This document shows positions 1 to 7,255 of a stretch of DNA of 10,031 bases, one piece after another (position 1 is the first letter of the stretch; every line of letters begins with the position of its first letter). The translations under genes and the position numbers were made by a program. This stretch comes from Eubacteriales bacterium (GTDB lineage Bacteria > Bacillota_A > Clostridia > Christensenellales > Aristaeellaceae), in the NCBI GenBank assembly GCA_029974035.1, contig JARKQG010000093.1, positions 1 to 10,031 of the forward strand, read 5' to 3'. The notes beneath the pieces are model-generated. The model had not been told where the DNA came from and made no database searches. It saw nothing but the letters and a program-made list of their open reading frames with translations.

Positions 1-1192
1 GGCCGCCTTCTGGCGCGGCGGGGCGCTGGACGAGGCCTCCAACGTGCAGTTTGGCGAGGGCGGCGCGGGCGCGTTTTCCGATGGCAAGCTGACCACCGGC
101 ATCTCTGATCCCCGGTGCGGATTCGTACTGAAGACGCTTTATGAGCACGGCGCGCCGGAGGAAATCCTCTACCGCGCCAAGCCCCACATCGGTACGGACC
201 GGTTGCCCGGCGTGGTGAAATCCATCCGGGAGGAAATCGAGCGCCTGGGGGGCGAGGTGCTGTTTGAAACGCGGCTTGCGGATCTGGCGCTGGAGGACGG
301 GCACATCCGGGCCGCGCGGCTCGAGCGCGGCAAAGCGGCGTGGGAGATCGCCTGCGAAAACGTCCTTCTGGCGGTGGGCCACAGCGCCCGGGACACCTTC
401 GAGGCCCTGTACGCCCTGGGCGTGCCCATGCGCGCCAAGCCCTTCTCCATCGGCGCGCGCATTGAGCACCTTCAAAGATGGATCGACCGCGCCCAGTACG
501 GCGCGGCGGCGGGTCATCCGGCGCTGGGCGCGGCAGACTATAAGCTGAACGCACGCCTTGCCGACGGGCGCGGCGCCTATACCTTCTGCATGTGCCCCGG
601 CGGGCTGGTGGTGGCCGCGGCCAGCGAGGCGGGCGGCGTGGTGACCAACGGCATGAGCCGCTTCGCACGGGACGGCGTCAACGCCAACAGCGCGCTCCTG
701 GTGGATGTGCGGCCGGAGGACTACGGCGGCGGGCCGTTGGACGGCGTCGCCTTTCAGCGCCGCTGGGAAAGGGCCGCCTTTTGCGCCGGCGGCGGTGATT
801 ACCGCGCTCCGGCGCAGCTTGTGGGCGACTTTCTGGCGGGCGCGCCGTCCAGGGGCGCCCGGTCGGTCGAGCCGGGTTACCGGCCCGGCGTGCGCTTCGG
901 CGCCCTCGCCGAATGCCTTCCCGCCTTCGCGGTGGAGGGCATGAAAGAGGCGATCCTTCAGATGGACCGGCGCCTCGCCGGGTTTGCCCACCCCGACGCC
1001 GTGCTGACCGGCGTCGAAACGCGCTCCTCCTCTCCCCTTTGCATCCTCCGGGGGCGGGACTGCATGTCCGAAGTGGCCGGGCTCTTCCCCTGCGGCGAGG
1101 GCGCGGGTTACGCCGGCGGAATCATGTCCGCCGCGGTGGACGGCGTCCGATGCGCCGAGGCGCTGATCGCCCGCGGCGAATCCGGAGCCTGA
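1..1192 (+). CDS. FAD-dependent dehydrogenase (COG2509-like), 5' end outside the window
   Basis: This is the C-terminal part (about 396 residues) of an NAD(P)/FAD-dependent oxidoreductase; the frame is open from base 2 and the true start lies to the left. Family members are usually somewhat over 500 residues, so roughly the first 130 (including the N-terminal dinucleotide-binding glycine motif) should be missing. The sequence shows the hallmark NVQFGEGGAGAFSDGKL segment near the window start, the ETRSSSPLCILR segment about 55 residues before the end, and a C-terminal CGEGAGYAGGIMSAAVDG flavin-binding motif. The GTG at 44 falls inside the conserved hallmark and is not a credible start. The substrate is unknown for this family, and nothing here ties it to the selenium genes. 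It ends 8 bp from the stop of the convergent methyltransferase gene. Confidence 0.85.
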   Translation, partial: AAFWRGGALDEASNVQFGEGGAGAFSDGKLTTGISDPRCGFVLKTLYEHGAPEEILYRAKPHIGTDRLPGVVKSIREEIERLGGEVLFETRLADLALEDGHIRAARLERGKAAWEIACENVLLAVGHSARDTFEALYALGVPMRAKPFSIGARIEHLQRWIDRAQYGAAAGHPALGAADYKLNARLADGRGAYTFCMCPGGLVVAAASEAGGVVTNGMSRFARDGVNANSALLVDVRPEDYGGGPLDGVAFQRRWERAAFCAGGGDYRAPAQLVGDFLAGAPSRGARSVEPGYRPGVRFGALAECLPAFAVEGMKEAILQMDRRLAGFAHPDAVLTGVETRSSSPLCILRGRDCMSEVAGLFPCGEGAGYAGGIMSAAVDGVRCAEALIARGESGA

Positions 1193-1204
1193 AGCCGCGT
1201 TCAG
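1189..1204. other. Small palindrome spanning the two convergent stop codons
   Basis: CTGAA (1189-1193) can pair with TTCAG (1200-1204) around a 6-base loop, so the two TGA stop codons of the convergent genes lie in opposite arms. The stem is only five pairs, has no flanking T run and does not extend cleanly. It may be chance or a very weak bidirectional stop. No stronger terminator is visible at this junction. Confidence 0.2.
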
Positions 1205-1800
1205 CCGTTGTCACCGATTGCCAGAAACAGCGAATACGCCAGCGGTCCGCCGCCGGTCGCCTTGTGCCCCTCGAAGACGGTGCGGATGGAGGCGCTGCGA
1301 AATCCGCACTCCTTCAGAATCTTCAGCACCGCGTCGCGCTCAAACCCGTCGTGGCCGTCGAAGCCGGGCTCGTCCCGATGAAAGGCGCCGTCCTCCGCGT
1401 CCAGGTCGAGCCAGAAGAACCGGCCGTCGGGTGCGAGCCTCTCCCGGAGCGCCGCGATCTCGCCCCGCACATCCCGGATGTGGTGGAGCACCATCGAGCT
1501 TACGATCACGTCAAACGTGCGCCGGCTCATCTCCTCCCGGGAGATGAAGCGCGCGCCGCACGCGGGGTGCGCCTTCGCCTTTTCACGGAAAGCGCGCGCC
1601 ATGTCGGGCGACGGATCGTAGCCGAAGACCTCGCCCGCGCGGCCGCACAGCCGGAAGGCGATCAGTCCGCTGCCGCAGCCAAAATCCAGCGCGGAGGCGG
1701 GGCTTTCGGGCCATGATTTCAGAATTTCCGCGGCGAGAACCTTTGCCCGTTCGATGCGCACGGGGCTGTCCCAGGTGGCGGCTGCCTTGTCAAAATCCAT
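1201..1800 (-). CDS. Class I SAM-dependent methyltransferase
   Basis: A 199-residue soluble methyltransferase of the UbiE/Methyltransf_11-25 type. Motif I is DFGCGSG at residues 39-45, the SAM ribose-binding acid is probably D62 (GYDPS), and a post-motif FDVIVSSMVLHHI stretch sits at about 96-108. The rest of the fold follows (RLAPDGRFFWLDL at 121-133). The ATG is preceded by a good ribosome site (AGGGGA, minus strand of 1807-1812, 6 bases away). The start lies one base after the pgmB stop (TGACATG), so it is the last gene of the sugar operon and probably translationally coupled. The methyl acceptor cannot be read from the sequence. No link to maltose breakdown is known to me, so its operon position may reflect shared expression rather than shared pathway. 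Confidence 0.88.
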   Translation of the reverse strand: MDFDKAAATWDSPVRIERAKVLAAEILKSWPESPASALDFGCGSGLIAFRLCGRAGEVFGYDPSPDMARAFREKAKAHPACGARFISREEMSRRTFDVIVSSMVLHHIRDVRGEIAALRERLAPDGRFFWLDLDAEDGAFHRDEPGFDGHDGFERDAVLKILKECGFRSASIRTVFEGHKATGGGPLAYSLFLAIGDNG

Positions 1801-1801
1801 G

Positions 1802-2485
1802 TCAAATCCCCTTTCGGCCCTGAGGCCCGGTCAGTTTTTTAAGCAGTTCCCGAAGATCGATGGCGCCGAGGGCGGGGTACAGGGCGTCCGCACCCGTCAG
1901 CGCGCCGGGCAATGCGATGCCTACGGCCTTCATGCCGCCGGCCCGCGCCGCGTCGAGGCCCGCCTGCGCGTCCTCAAACACCGCGCATTCGCCGGACGCC
2001 AGGCCCAGCATCCCCGCGGCGGTGAGAAACACCTCCGGGTCGGGCTTGGCGCGGGTGACCACGGTGCCGTCGGCCACCGCGTCAAAATGCGGGCCGAGCC
2101 CGGTGCGCGCAAGCACCAGCGCGCAGTTTTTGCTGGCAGAGCCGATGGCGAGCCGAAGCCCCGCCGCGCGGCACGCCTTCACAAACGCCAGCGCGCCGGG
2201 CAGCACGTCGCCGGGCGTCATCCTTTCGACGCTTTCCACGTACCAGCGGTTTTTCCTGTCGGTCAGCTCGGTGAACTGCGCGTCCGTCAGAACCGCGCCC
2301 GTCCACTGGCACAGAAGCTTCATGCAGGCGACGCGGTTGACGCCCTTGAACTGTTCGTTGCGCTCCGGCGTCAGATCAAACCCAAATTCTTCCCGGGCCA
2401 GCCGCTTCCAGGCCAGGTAGTGGAAGCGCGCGGTGTCCACCAGCACGCCGTCCAGATCGAAGATGAACCCCTGAAGGCCGCTCAT
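1802..2485 (-). CDS. pgmB: Beta-phosphoglucomutase (HAD superfamily)
   Basis: Converts beta-glucose 1-phosphate to glucose 6-phosphate through beta-glucose 1,6-bisphosphate. The 227-residue protein has the usual family length. HAD motif I is FDLDGVLVDT with nucleophile D10 and acid/base D12. Motif II is GSASKN at 115-120, motif III is K147 in KPDPEVF, and motif IV is FEDAQAG with metal ligands E171 and D172. The substrate-binding cap carries KGVNR (47-51), matching the KGVSR segment of characterised enzymes. The frame stays open upstream to 2656, but the ATG at 2485 is chosen because it places the FDLDG motif at residue 9, has GGAG (minus strand of 2494-2497) 8 bases upstream, and forms an ATGA overlap with the phosphorylase stop. 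It acts directly on the phosphorylase product, which strongly supports the call. Confidence 0.93.
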   Translation of the reverse strand: MSGLQGFIFDLDGVLVDTARFHYLAWKRLAREEFGFDLTPERNEQFKGVNRVACMKLLCQWTGAVLTDAQFTELTDRKNRWYVESVERMTPGDVLPGALAFVKACRAAGLRLAIGSASKNCALVLARTGLGPHFDAVADGTVVTRAKPDPEVFLTAAGMLGLASGECAVFEDAQAGLDAARAGGMKAVGIALPGALTGADALYPALGAIDLRELLKKLTGPQGRKGI

Positions 2486-4752
2486 CGCGCGTTCTCCAGA
2501 TCGCGGACGGCCTCTCCGTCCAGCAGGATTGGCTCGTCGTAGAGCCGAAGGGGCACGCGCTCCCCGGAGACGAGCCAGAGCCGCACGCCGCGCTCCGCCA
2601 CGTCGATCTCGATCACGCGGCCCCGATAGCGCAGCTTGAAGCCGTAGCCGGACCACTCCGGCGGCAGCACGGGGCGAAAGGACAGCCCCGCCACCGTGCG
2701 CATGCCCGCAAAACCCCGGGAAATCGCCAGATAGCTGCCCGCCATCGAGGTGATGTGGCAGCCGTCCTGGGTGTCGTGGTTGAGGTTGTCCAGGTCCAGC
2801 CGCGCGGTGCGGCGGTACATCTCCACCGCCTTGTCGATGTCGCCGATCTCCGCCGCGAGGATCGCGTGGACGCAGGGCGAAAGGCTGGACTCGTGCACCG
2901 TCATGGGCTCGTAGAAATCAAAATTGCGCTTTTTGGTTTCCAGGTCGTACAGATGCCCCAGCGCATACAGGCCCTGCAGCGTATCCGCCTGCTTGATGAA
3001 GCAGGAGCGCAGAATCCTGTCCCAGGACCAGTGCTGGTTGATGGGCCGGTCCGCGGGATCGATGGCCGAGGCGGGCATCAGGTCCTTGTCGAGGAAGGTG
3101 TCGTGGGCGACGAATATGCCCAGCGCCGAGTCCTCCGGCAGGTACATCTCCGCGGCGATCTTCTCGAAGTTCTTCACCTCGCCCTGGGTGAGGTTCAGCG
3201 CCTTCCAGCGGGGCTTAAAGCGCCGGGCGATATCGCAGGCGTAGGTCAGGCACCAGGCGGCCATGCGGTTGGTGTACCAGTTGTTGTTCACGTTGTTTTC
3301 ATATTCGTTGGGGCCGGTGACGCCGTGGATCATGTACTTTCCGACGCGCGTTGAAAAATGCACGCGAGAGACCCAGAACCGGGCGATGGCCAGCACCACG
3401 TCAAAGCCGTAATCCCGCACGTAGGCCTCGTCGCCGGTGTAGGTTTCGTACTGGAACACGGCGTGGGCGATGGCGGCGTTGCGGTGGATCTCCTCAAAGG
3501 TGATCTCCCACTCGTTGTGGCACTCGATGCCGTTGAAGGTGACCATCGGGTACAGCGCGCCGTCCAGCCCCTGCGCCCGGGCGTTGTGGTAGGCGCCCGG
3601 CAGCTGATGGTAGCGGTAGAGGAGCAGGTTGCGCGCCACTTCCTCCGGCGCGATGGAGAGGTACATCGGCAGACAGTAGGCCTCGGTATCCCAGTAGGTG
3701 GCGCCGCCGTACTTTTCGCCGGTAAAGCCCTTGGGGCCGATGTTGAGGCGCGCGTCGGAGCCGTCGTAGGTGCAGAAGAGCTGGAAGATGTTGAAGCGGA
3801 TGCCCTGCTGGGCCGCGTCGTCGCCACGGATGGCGACATCCGCGCCCTCCCAGCGGGCGACCCACGCATTTTCATGCTCCGCGTACAACTGGGGGTAGCC
3901 CTTGGCGCGGGCGGCGGTCAGCGCGTTCAGCGCGTGCTTTTTCAGGTCCTTCTCTTCGCAATCCCGGGAGGTGACGACGGCCACCAGCTTTTCCAGCTCC
4001 GCGCCGCGGCCGGACAGCACCCGCTTGGTGAGGCGCATGCCGGCGTAGCCCGGCCGCGTCTCCCAGTGGGTGATGGTGGCGCCGGAAAACCGGGCGTGCA
4101 TCGCGGCGCAGGCGGCAAAGCGCGGCACGTCGAAGGGGTTCTCGCGGGTCTTGACGGACACAAAGCCCGAATCCTCCGCCTGTCCCTGTTCGAGCGTGTC
4201 CCAGAACAATTCCTCGTAGTTGGCGTCCTCGTTGCGCACGTTGCCGTCCAGATAGGCGGTCAGCGCCACCTCCGCCAAAAAAGACGGCGTTACGCGATAG
4301 CGAATCGCCAGGATCCGACGGTCCTCGATGGACAAAAACCGCTCGCATTCGATGCGCACCTCGCCCTTGGGATGCCGGACGACGGCGCGGCGGCGAAGGG
4401 TTCCGGTGCGCATGTCCAGTTCCCGCTCAAAATCCAGCACCGGAAGCTGCGCCAGGTCAATCTCGACGCCGTCCACCGCCACGTTGACCCCGATCATATT
4501 GACGGCGTTGATGACCTTGCCAAAGTACTTTGGATAGCCGTTTTTCCACCAGCCGACGCGGGTTTTGTCCGGAAACCACACGCCGCCGAGGTAGGTTCCG
4601 CGGTGGCTGTCCCCGGAATACCGCTCCTCAAAATTGCCGCGCATGCCCATGCTGCCGTTTCCAAGGGATGTGAGCGACTCCGACAGGCGCATGTGCTCCG
4701 GATGAAATCCGCGCTCGATCAGTTTCCACGGATCAATGTCAAAAAGCGGCAT
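2482..4752 (-). CDS. mapA: Maltose phosphorylase (glycoside hydrolase family 65)
   Basis: Cytoplasmic inverting phosphorylase, 756 residues, close to the size of Lactobacillus maltose phosphorylase (754). Order of parts: N-terminal beta-sandwich domain (about 1-270), linker, (alpha/alpha)6 barrel (about 310-680), short C-terminal beta domain. Landmarks are YWDTEAYCLPMYLS (353-366), FNGIECHNEWEITFEEIHRN (406-425), GVTGPNEYENNVNNNWYTN (477-495, general acid E483), and the phosphate-binding KQAD (587-590) with HESSLSPC (620-627). The HNE triplet at 412-414 matches the loop assigned to maltose specificity (His413-Asn414-Glu415 in the L. brevis enzyme), favouring maltose over trehalose, kojibiose or nigerose; no substrate is proven. 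The ATG has an excellent ribosome site (GGAGGAGGG, minus strand of 4759-4767, 6 bases away). It heads the operon with pgmB and has no signal peptide. Confidence 0.88.
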   Translation of the reverse strand: MPLFDIDPWKLIERGFHPEHMRLSESLTSLGNGSMGMRGNFEERYSGDSHRGTYLGGVWFPDKTRVGWWKNGYPKYFGKVINAVNMIGVNVAVDGVEIDLAQLPVLDFERELDMRTGTLRRRAVVRHPKGEVRIECERFLSIEDRRILAIRYRVTPSFLAEVALTAYLDGNVRNEDANYEELFWDTLEQGQAEDSGFVSVKTRENPFDVPRFAACAAMHARFSGATITHWETRPGYAGMRLTKRVLSGRGAELEKLVAVVTSRDCEEKDLKKHALNALTAARAKGYPQLYAEHENAWVARWEGADVAIRGDDAAQQGIRFNIFQLFCTYDGSDARLNIGPKGFTGEKYGGATYWDTEAYCLPMYLSIAPEEVARNLLLYRYHQLPGAYHNARAQGLDGALYPMVTFNGIECHNEWEITFEEIHRNAAIAHAVFQYETYTGDEAYVRDYGFDVVLAIARFWVSRVHFSTRVGKYMIHGVTGPNEYENNVNNNWYTNRMAAWCLTYACDIARRFKPRWKALNLTQGEVKNFEKIAAEMYLPEDSALGIFVAHDTFLDKDLMPASAIDPADRPINQHWSWDRILRSCFIKQADTLQGLYALGHLYDLETKKRNFDFYEPMTVHESSLSPCVHAILAAEIGDIDKAVEMYRRTARLDLDNLNHDTQDGCHITSMAGSYLAISRGFAGMRTVAGLSFRPVLPPEWSGYGFKLRYRGRVIEIDVAERGVRLWLVSGERVPLRLYDEPILLDGEAVRDLENAR

Positions 4753-4782
4753 GGCGCACCCTCCTCCGTACGGTTTTCCAGC

Positions 4783-4811
4783 ATTTTACCACGCCGAGGC
4801 GATTTGTTCAA
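4783..4811 (-). promoter_or_regulatory. Putative sigma-A promoter of the maltose phosphorylase operon
   Basis: On the minus strand, TTGAAC (4811-4806) is followed by exactly 17 bases and then TAAAAT (4788-4783). A TG one base before the -10 box makes it an extended -10. The -35 box matches 4 of 6 and the -10 box 5 of 6 consensus bases. The -10 box begins with the TAA stop codon of the upstream cysteine desulfurase gene. Expected transcription start is near 4776, leaving a leader of about 24 bases that holds the strong ribosome site. This is a reading from consensus only. Confidence 0.55.
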
Positions 4812-5940
4812 TCGCGAGCAGCGCCCGGTCCACATCCTCCCGGGTGTTCGCCCAGCCGAGGGAAAAGCGCACTGTCCCCCGGGGATGGGTGCCCAGCGCC
4901 CTGTGGGCCGCGGCGGCGCAGTGCAGCCCGCAGCGCGTCAGGATGCCGAACTCCGCCTCCAGCCGGAGGGCAGCCAGCGCGTTGTCCGACCGTTCAAAGT
5001 CGACGGACACCACCGCCACCCGCTCCGCCGCGCCGGGCCCGCCCGGCACCGCGATGCCGCGGATCTGCGCCAGTCCGTCCAGCATTCGGGCGAGCAGCGC
5101 CGCCTCGTGGACGCGGATGGCCTCCTGCCGGGCCAGAACATATTCCAGCGCCGCTTCCAGCCCGTAGATGCCGGGGATGTTGGCGGTGCCGGGCTCAAAC
5201 TTGTCGGGCAATTCCTCCGGCTGGAGGAGGCTGTCCGATCGGCTTCCGGTGCCGCCGGCCACCACGGGGCGCAGCGCCCGGGCAAAGTCCCGCCGCATCA
5301 CCAGGGCGCCGATGCCCTCGGGGCCGAGCAGCCCCTTGTGCCCCGGGATGGCGAAGGCGTCGGCGGGGATCTCCTGAAGGGGGATGCAGCCGGCCGTCTG
5401 GGCGGCGTCCAGCAAAAACGGCACGCCCCGCGCCCGGCAGATCGCCCCGATCTCCCGGGCGGGCAGCACCGTGCCGCTGACGTTGGAGGCGTGATTCATG
5501 ATTACCAGGCGGGTGTCGGCGCGGATCAGGCGGCGCACGTCCTCCGGGTCGGTGCGGCCAAAGCCGTCGCAGGGCGCGGCCTCCACCTCAACGCCTTCGA
5601 TCAGGCGCAGCGGCCGAAGCACCGCGTTGTGCTCCAACGAAGAGACCACCACGTGGTCCCCCGGGCGCACATGGCCCAGAATCGCCATGTTGAGCGACCA
5701 GGTGGCACCCGGCGTCAGCGCGCAGCATTCGGGGTCTGCCAGGCCCGTCAAACGGCACAGCCCCTCCCGCAGGGACAGCGCCACCATCGCGTTTTCCGCG
5801 GCCGCGGCGTAGGTGCCCCGGCCCATGCTGCCGCCCATTTCCCGTACGCAGCGCGCCATCGCCTCCGCCACCGGCGGCGCCTTCGGAAACGCCGTGGCCG
5901 CGTTGTCCATGTAGATCACTTGCGCGTTCGTTCTCCTCAT
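4786..5940 (-). CDS. Cysteine desulfurase family protein (class V aminotransferase, EF2568-like)
   Basis: A PLP enzyme of up to 384 residues in the NifS/SufS-like family seen beside selenium-dependent molybdenum hydroxylase genes (TIGR01977, am_tr_V_EF2568). Visible features: N-terminal YMDNAATAFPK (10-20), H104 stacking on PLP (SLEHNAV), D178 binding the pyridine nitrogen (LLDAAQTAG), Schiff-base lysine K202 (PGHKGLLGPEG), a GTGSRSD phosphate-binding segment (230-236), and the persulfide-type cysteine C337 in RCGLHC, with C341 nearby. Likely role: release of sulfur or selenium from cysteine or selenocysteine for the divergent operon; selenium preference is inferred from context. The start is uncertain. 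The ATG at 5940 has a distant AGGAA; a GTG at 5919 gives the family-typical V/M-I-Y-M-D-N-A-A-T beginning, with AGGAG 13 bases upstream. Confidence 0.88.
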   Translation of the reverse strand: MRRTNAQVIYMDNAATAFPKAPPVAEAMARCVREMGGSMGRGTYAAAAENAMVALSLREGLCRLTGLADPECCALTPGATWSLNMAILGHVRPGDHVVVSSLEHNAVLRPLRLIEGVEVEAAPCDGFGRTDPEDVRRLIRADTRLVIMNHASNVSGTVLPAREIGAICRARGVPFLLDAAQTAGCIPLQEIPADAFAIPGHKGLLGPEGIGALVMRRDFARALRPVVAGGTGSRSDSLLQPEELPDKFEPGTANIPGIYGLEAALEYVLARQEAIRVHEAALLARMLDGLAQIRGIAVPGGPGAAERVAVVSVDFERSDNALAALRLEAEFGILTRCGLHCAAAAHRALGTHPRGTVRFSLGWANTREDVDRALLAIEQIASAW

Positions 5941-5941
5941 G

Positions 5942-5970
5942 TTAGAATAACGGAAGTTCCTATCTATTAT
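5942..5970 (+). promoter_or_regulatory. Possible promoter of the selenium operon
   Basis: On the plus strand TTAGAA (5942-5947) and TATTAT (5965-5970) are 17 bases apart. The -10 box matches 5 of 6 consensus bases but the -35 box only 3 of 6. Transcription would start near 5977, giving a very short leader of about 14 bases with GGGGG (5978-5982) as a modest ribosome site 8 bases before the yedE ATG. No long structured leader or riboswitch fits in the 50-bp gap, although elements inside the opposite gene cannot be excluded. Confidence 0.35.
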
Positions 5971-5974
5971 AGCA
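5966..5974 (-). promoter_or_regulatory. Extended -10 promoter of the cysteine desulfurase gene
   Basis: On the minus strand the sequence reads TGC followed by a perfect TATAAT (5971-5966). The TG places it in the extended -10 class, which needs little from the -35 region; none of the hexamers 16-19 bases upstream resembles TTGACA. Transcription would start near 5959, about 19 bases before the ATG at 5940 or 40 before the GTG at 5919. The box shares five bases with the plus-strand -10 candidate at 5965-5970. Confidence 0.55.
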
Positions 5975-5990
5975 CACGGGGGCGACCCGC

Positions 5991-7040
5991 ATGAAGAAAA
6001 ACCTTCCGGTGATCCTGACGGGCGTCGTGATCGGCCTGGCCGCGCTGACGCTTACCGCCATGGGCAACCCCGGAAACATGGGGTTTTGCATCGCCTGCTT
6101 TCTGCGCGATACCGCCGGCGCGCTGGGGCTTCACCAGGCGGCCCCGGCGCAGGCGGTGCGCCCGGAGATCGCGGGGATCGCCCTGGGTGCGTTTGGCATT
6201 TCTCTTGTCAAAAAGGAGTTTCGGTCCCGGGGCGGCTCGGCGCCCTTCACGCGCTTTCTCTTGGGCATGATCGTGATGGTCGGTGCGCTGATTTTTCTCG
6301 GGTGCCCGCTCAGGATGCTGCTGCGCATCGGCGGCGGCGACCTGAACGCCGTGGTCGGGCTTGCGGGCTTTGCGGCGGGCGTCGGCGTGGGCGCGGCGGT
6401 GCTGAGCCGGGGTTTTTCGCTCCGGCGCGCGTACCCGCAGGGCGCGCCGGAGGGCTTTGCGTTTCCGGTATCGATGGCGATTTTGACGATCGCGGCGCTC
6501 ACCTTTCCCGCGCTGTTCCGGCAGTCCGCGGAGGGCCCCGGCTCGATGCGCGCGCCGGTATGGATTGCCCTTGCGGCAGGGCTCGCCGTCGGGGCGCTGG
6601 CCCAGCGGAGCCGCTTTTGCACGATGGGCGGCATCCGCGACGTGGTGCTGTTCCGCGATTTCCACCTGCTCTGGGGTGCGGCGGCGATTGTGGGAACGGT
6701 GCTTGCGGGCAATCTGATGCTGGGAACGCTCCGCTTCGGCTTTTCCGGGCAGCCCATCGCCCACACCGACGGACTGTGGAATTTTCTGGGCATGGCGCTG
6801 ACGGGCTGGGGCAGTGTGCTGCTGGGCGGATGTCCGCTGCGGCAGCTGGTTCTGGCGGGCGAGGGCAACGCCGACAGCGCCGTCACCGTGGCGGGGCTTG
6901 TCACCGGCGGGGCGCTGGCCCACAATTTCTCGCTGGCGTCCTCCGCCGGCGGGCCGACATTCAACGGTCAAATTGCAGTGGCGCTGGGCTTTCTCGCGCT
7001 GGCGCTGATCAGCTGGCAGAATCTTGAACGGGAGGGATAA
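5991..7040 (+). CDS. yedE: YedE-type putative selenium transporter (YeeE/YedE family)
   Basis: An integral membrane protein of 349 residues. Hydrophobic segments are visible at about 6-24, 60-73, 88-104, 119-139, 158-175, 189-205, 227-248, 266-280, 297-310 and 328-342. The protein is an internal duplication: GFCIACFLRD (31-40) and FLGCPLRMLLRIGGG (102-116) in the first half recur as RFCTMGGIRD (208-217) and LGGCPLRQLVLAGEG (278-292) in the second. Conserved cysteines are C33, C36, C105, C210 and C281. Related YeeE proteins import thiosulfate through such cysteines. The family member found beside selenium genes (TIGR04112-like) is believed to move a selenium species, which is inference here. 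It leads the operon and starts 50 bp from the divergent desulfurase gene. Confidence 0.9.
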   Translation: MKKNLPVILTGVVIGLAALTLTAMGNPGNMGFCIACFLRDTAGALGLHQAAPAQAVRPEIAGIALGAFGISLVKKEFRSRGGSAPFTRFLLGMIVMVGALIFLGCPLRMLLRIGGGDLNAVVGLAGFAAGVGVGAAVLSRGFSLRRAYPQGAPEGFAFPVSMAILTIAALTFPALFRQSAEGPGSMRAPVWIALAAGLAVGALAQRSRFCTMGGIRDVVLFRDFHLLWGAAAIVGTVLAGNLMLGTLRFGFSGQPIAHTDGLWNFLGMALTGWGSVLLGGCPLRQLVLAGEGNADSAVTVAGLVTGGALAHNFSLASSAGGPTFNGQIAVALGFLALALISWQNLEREG

Positions 7041-7042
7041 CC

Positions 7043-7255
7043 ATGCCTCATGTGGAGATCGACGCCCGGGGCCGCGCCTGCCCCGAGCCCGTGGTCATGA
7101 CCCGGAATGCGGCGCAGTCCAATCCCGAGGTCATCACCGTGCTGGTGGATGACATCTGCGCGGTGGAGAACGTTTCCCGCTTTGCGAAAAGCGCCGGGTA
7201 CTCCGTGAAAAAAGCGCAGGAAGGGCCGGATTACCGGCTGACGCTGACCAGATGA
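7043..7255 (+). CDS. TusA/YedF-like small sulfurtransferase-type protein
   Basis: A 70-residue TusA/SirA-fold protein. The active-site motif is ACPEPVV with C13 as the predicted carrier cysteine, followed by the usual VLVDDICAVENVSRFAKSAGY region (33-53). The SirA/YedF proteins of selenium operons often have a second, C-terminal DsrE-like domain and are about 200 residues long; here only the TusA domain is present and the frame ends cleanly, so this looks like a natural single-domain form rather than a truncation. The probable role is to carry sulfur or selenium as a persulfide or perselenide between the desulfurase and SelD; this is inferred from fold and neighbours. The start is well supported by GGGAGGG (7030-7036) 6 bases before the ATG. 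Its stop overlaps the next start as ATGA. Confidence 0.88.
   Translation: MPHVEIDARGRACPEPVVMTRNAAQSNPEVITVLVDDICAVENVSRFAKSAGYSVKKAQEGPDYRLTLTR

Noticed and set aside
2486..2656. A 57-codon in-frame extension upstream of the pgmB start.
   Set aside because: It overlaps the phosphorylase gene, is Arg/Ala-rich with no homology-like pattern, and the ATG at 2485 has both a ribosome site and the correct distance to the FDLDG motif.
5941..5990. A molybdenum-cofactor or other riboswitch ahead of the selenium operon.
   Set aside because: The gap is only 50 bp and the predicted leader about 14 bases, too short for such an element.
3358..5994. An 878-codon open frame on the plus strand, antisense to the maltose phosphorylase and desulfurase genes.
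   Set aside because: It lies opposite two well-recognised genes, its translation is rich in Arg, Gly, His and Val with no recognisable domain, and long antisense frames are expected at this GC content.
5967..6971. A 334-codon open frame on the minus strand opposite yedE.
   Set aside because: The product is an extremely charged, Arg/Gln/His-rich sequence mirroring a membrane protein gene; it is a composition shadow.
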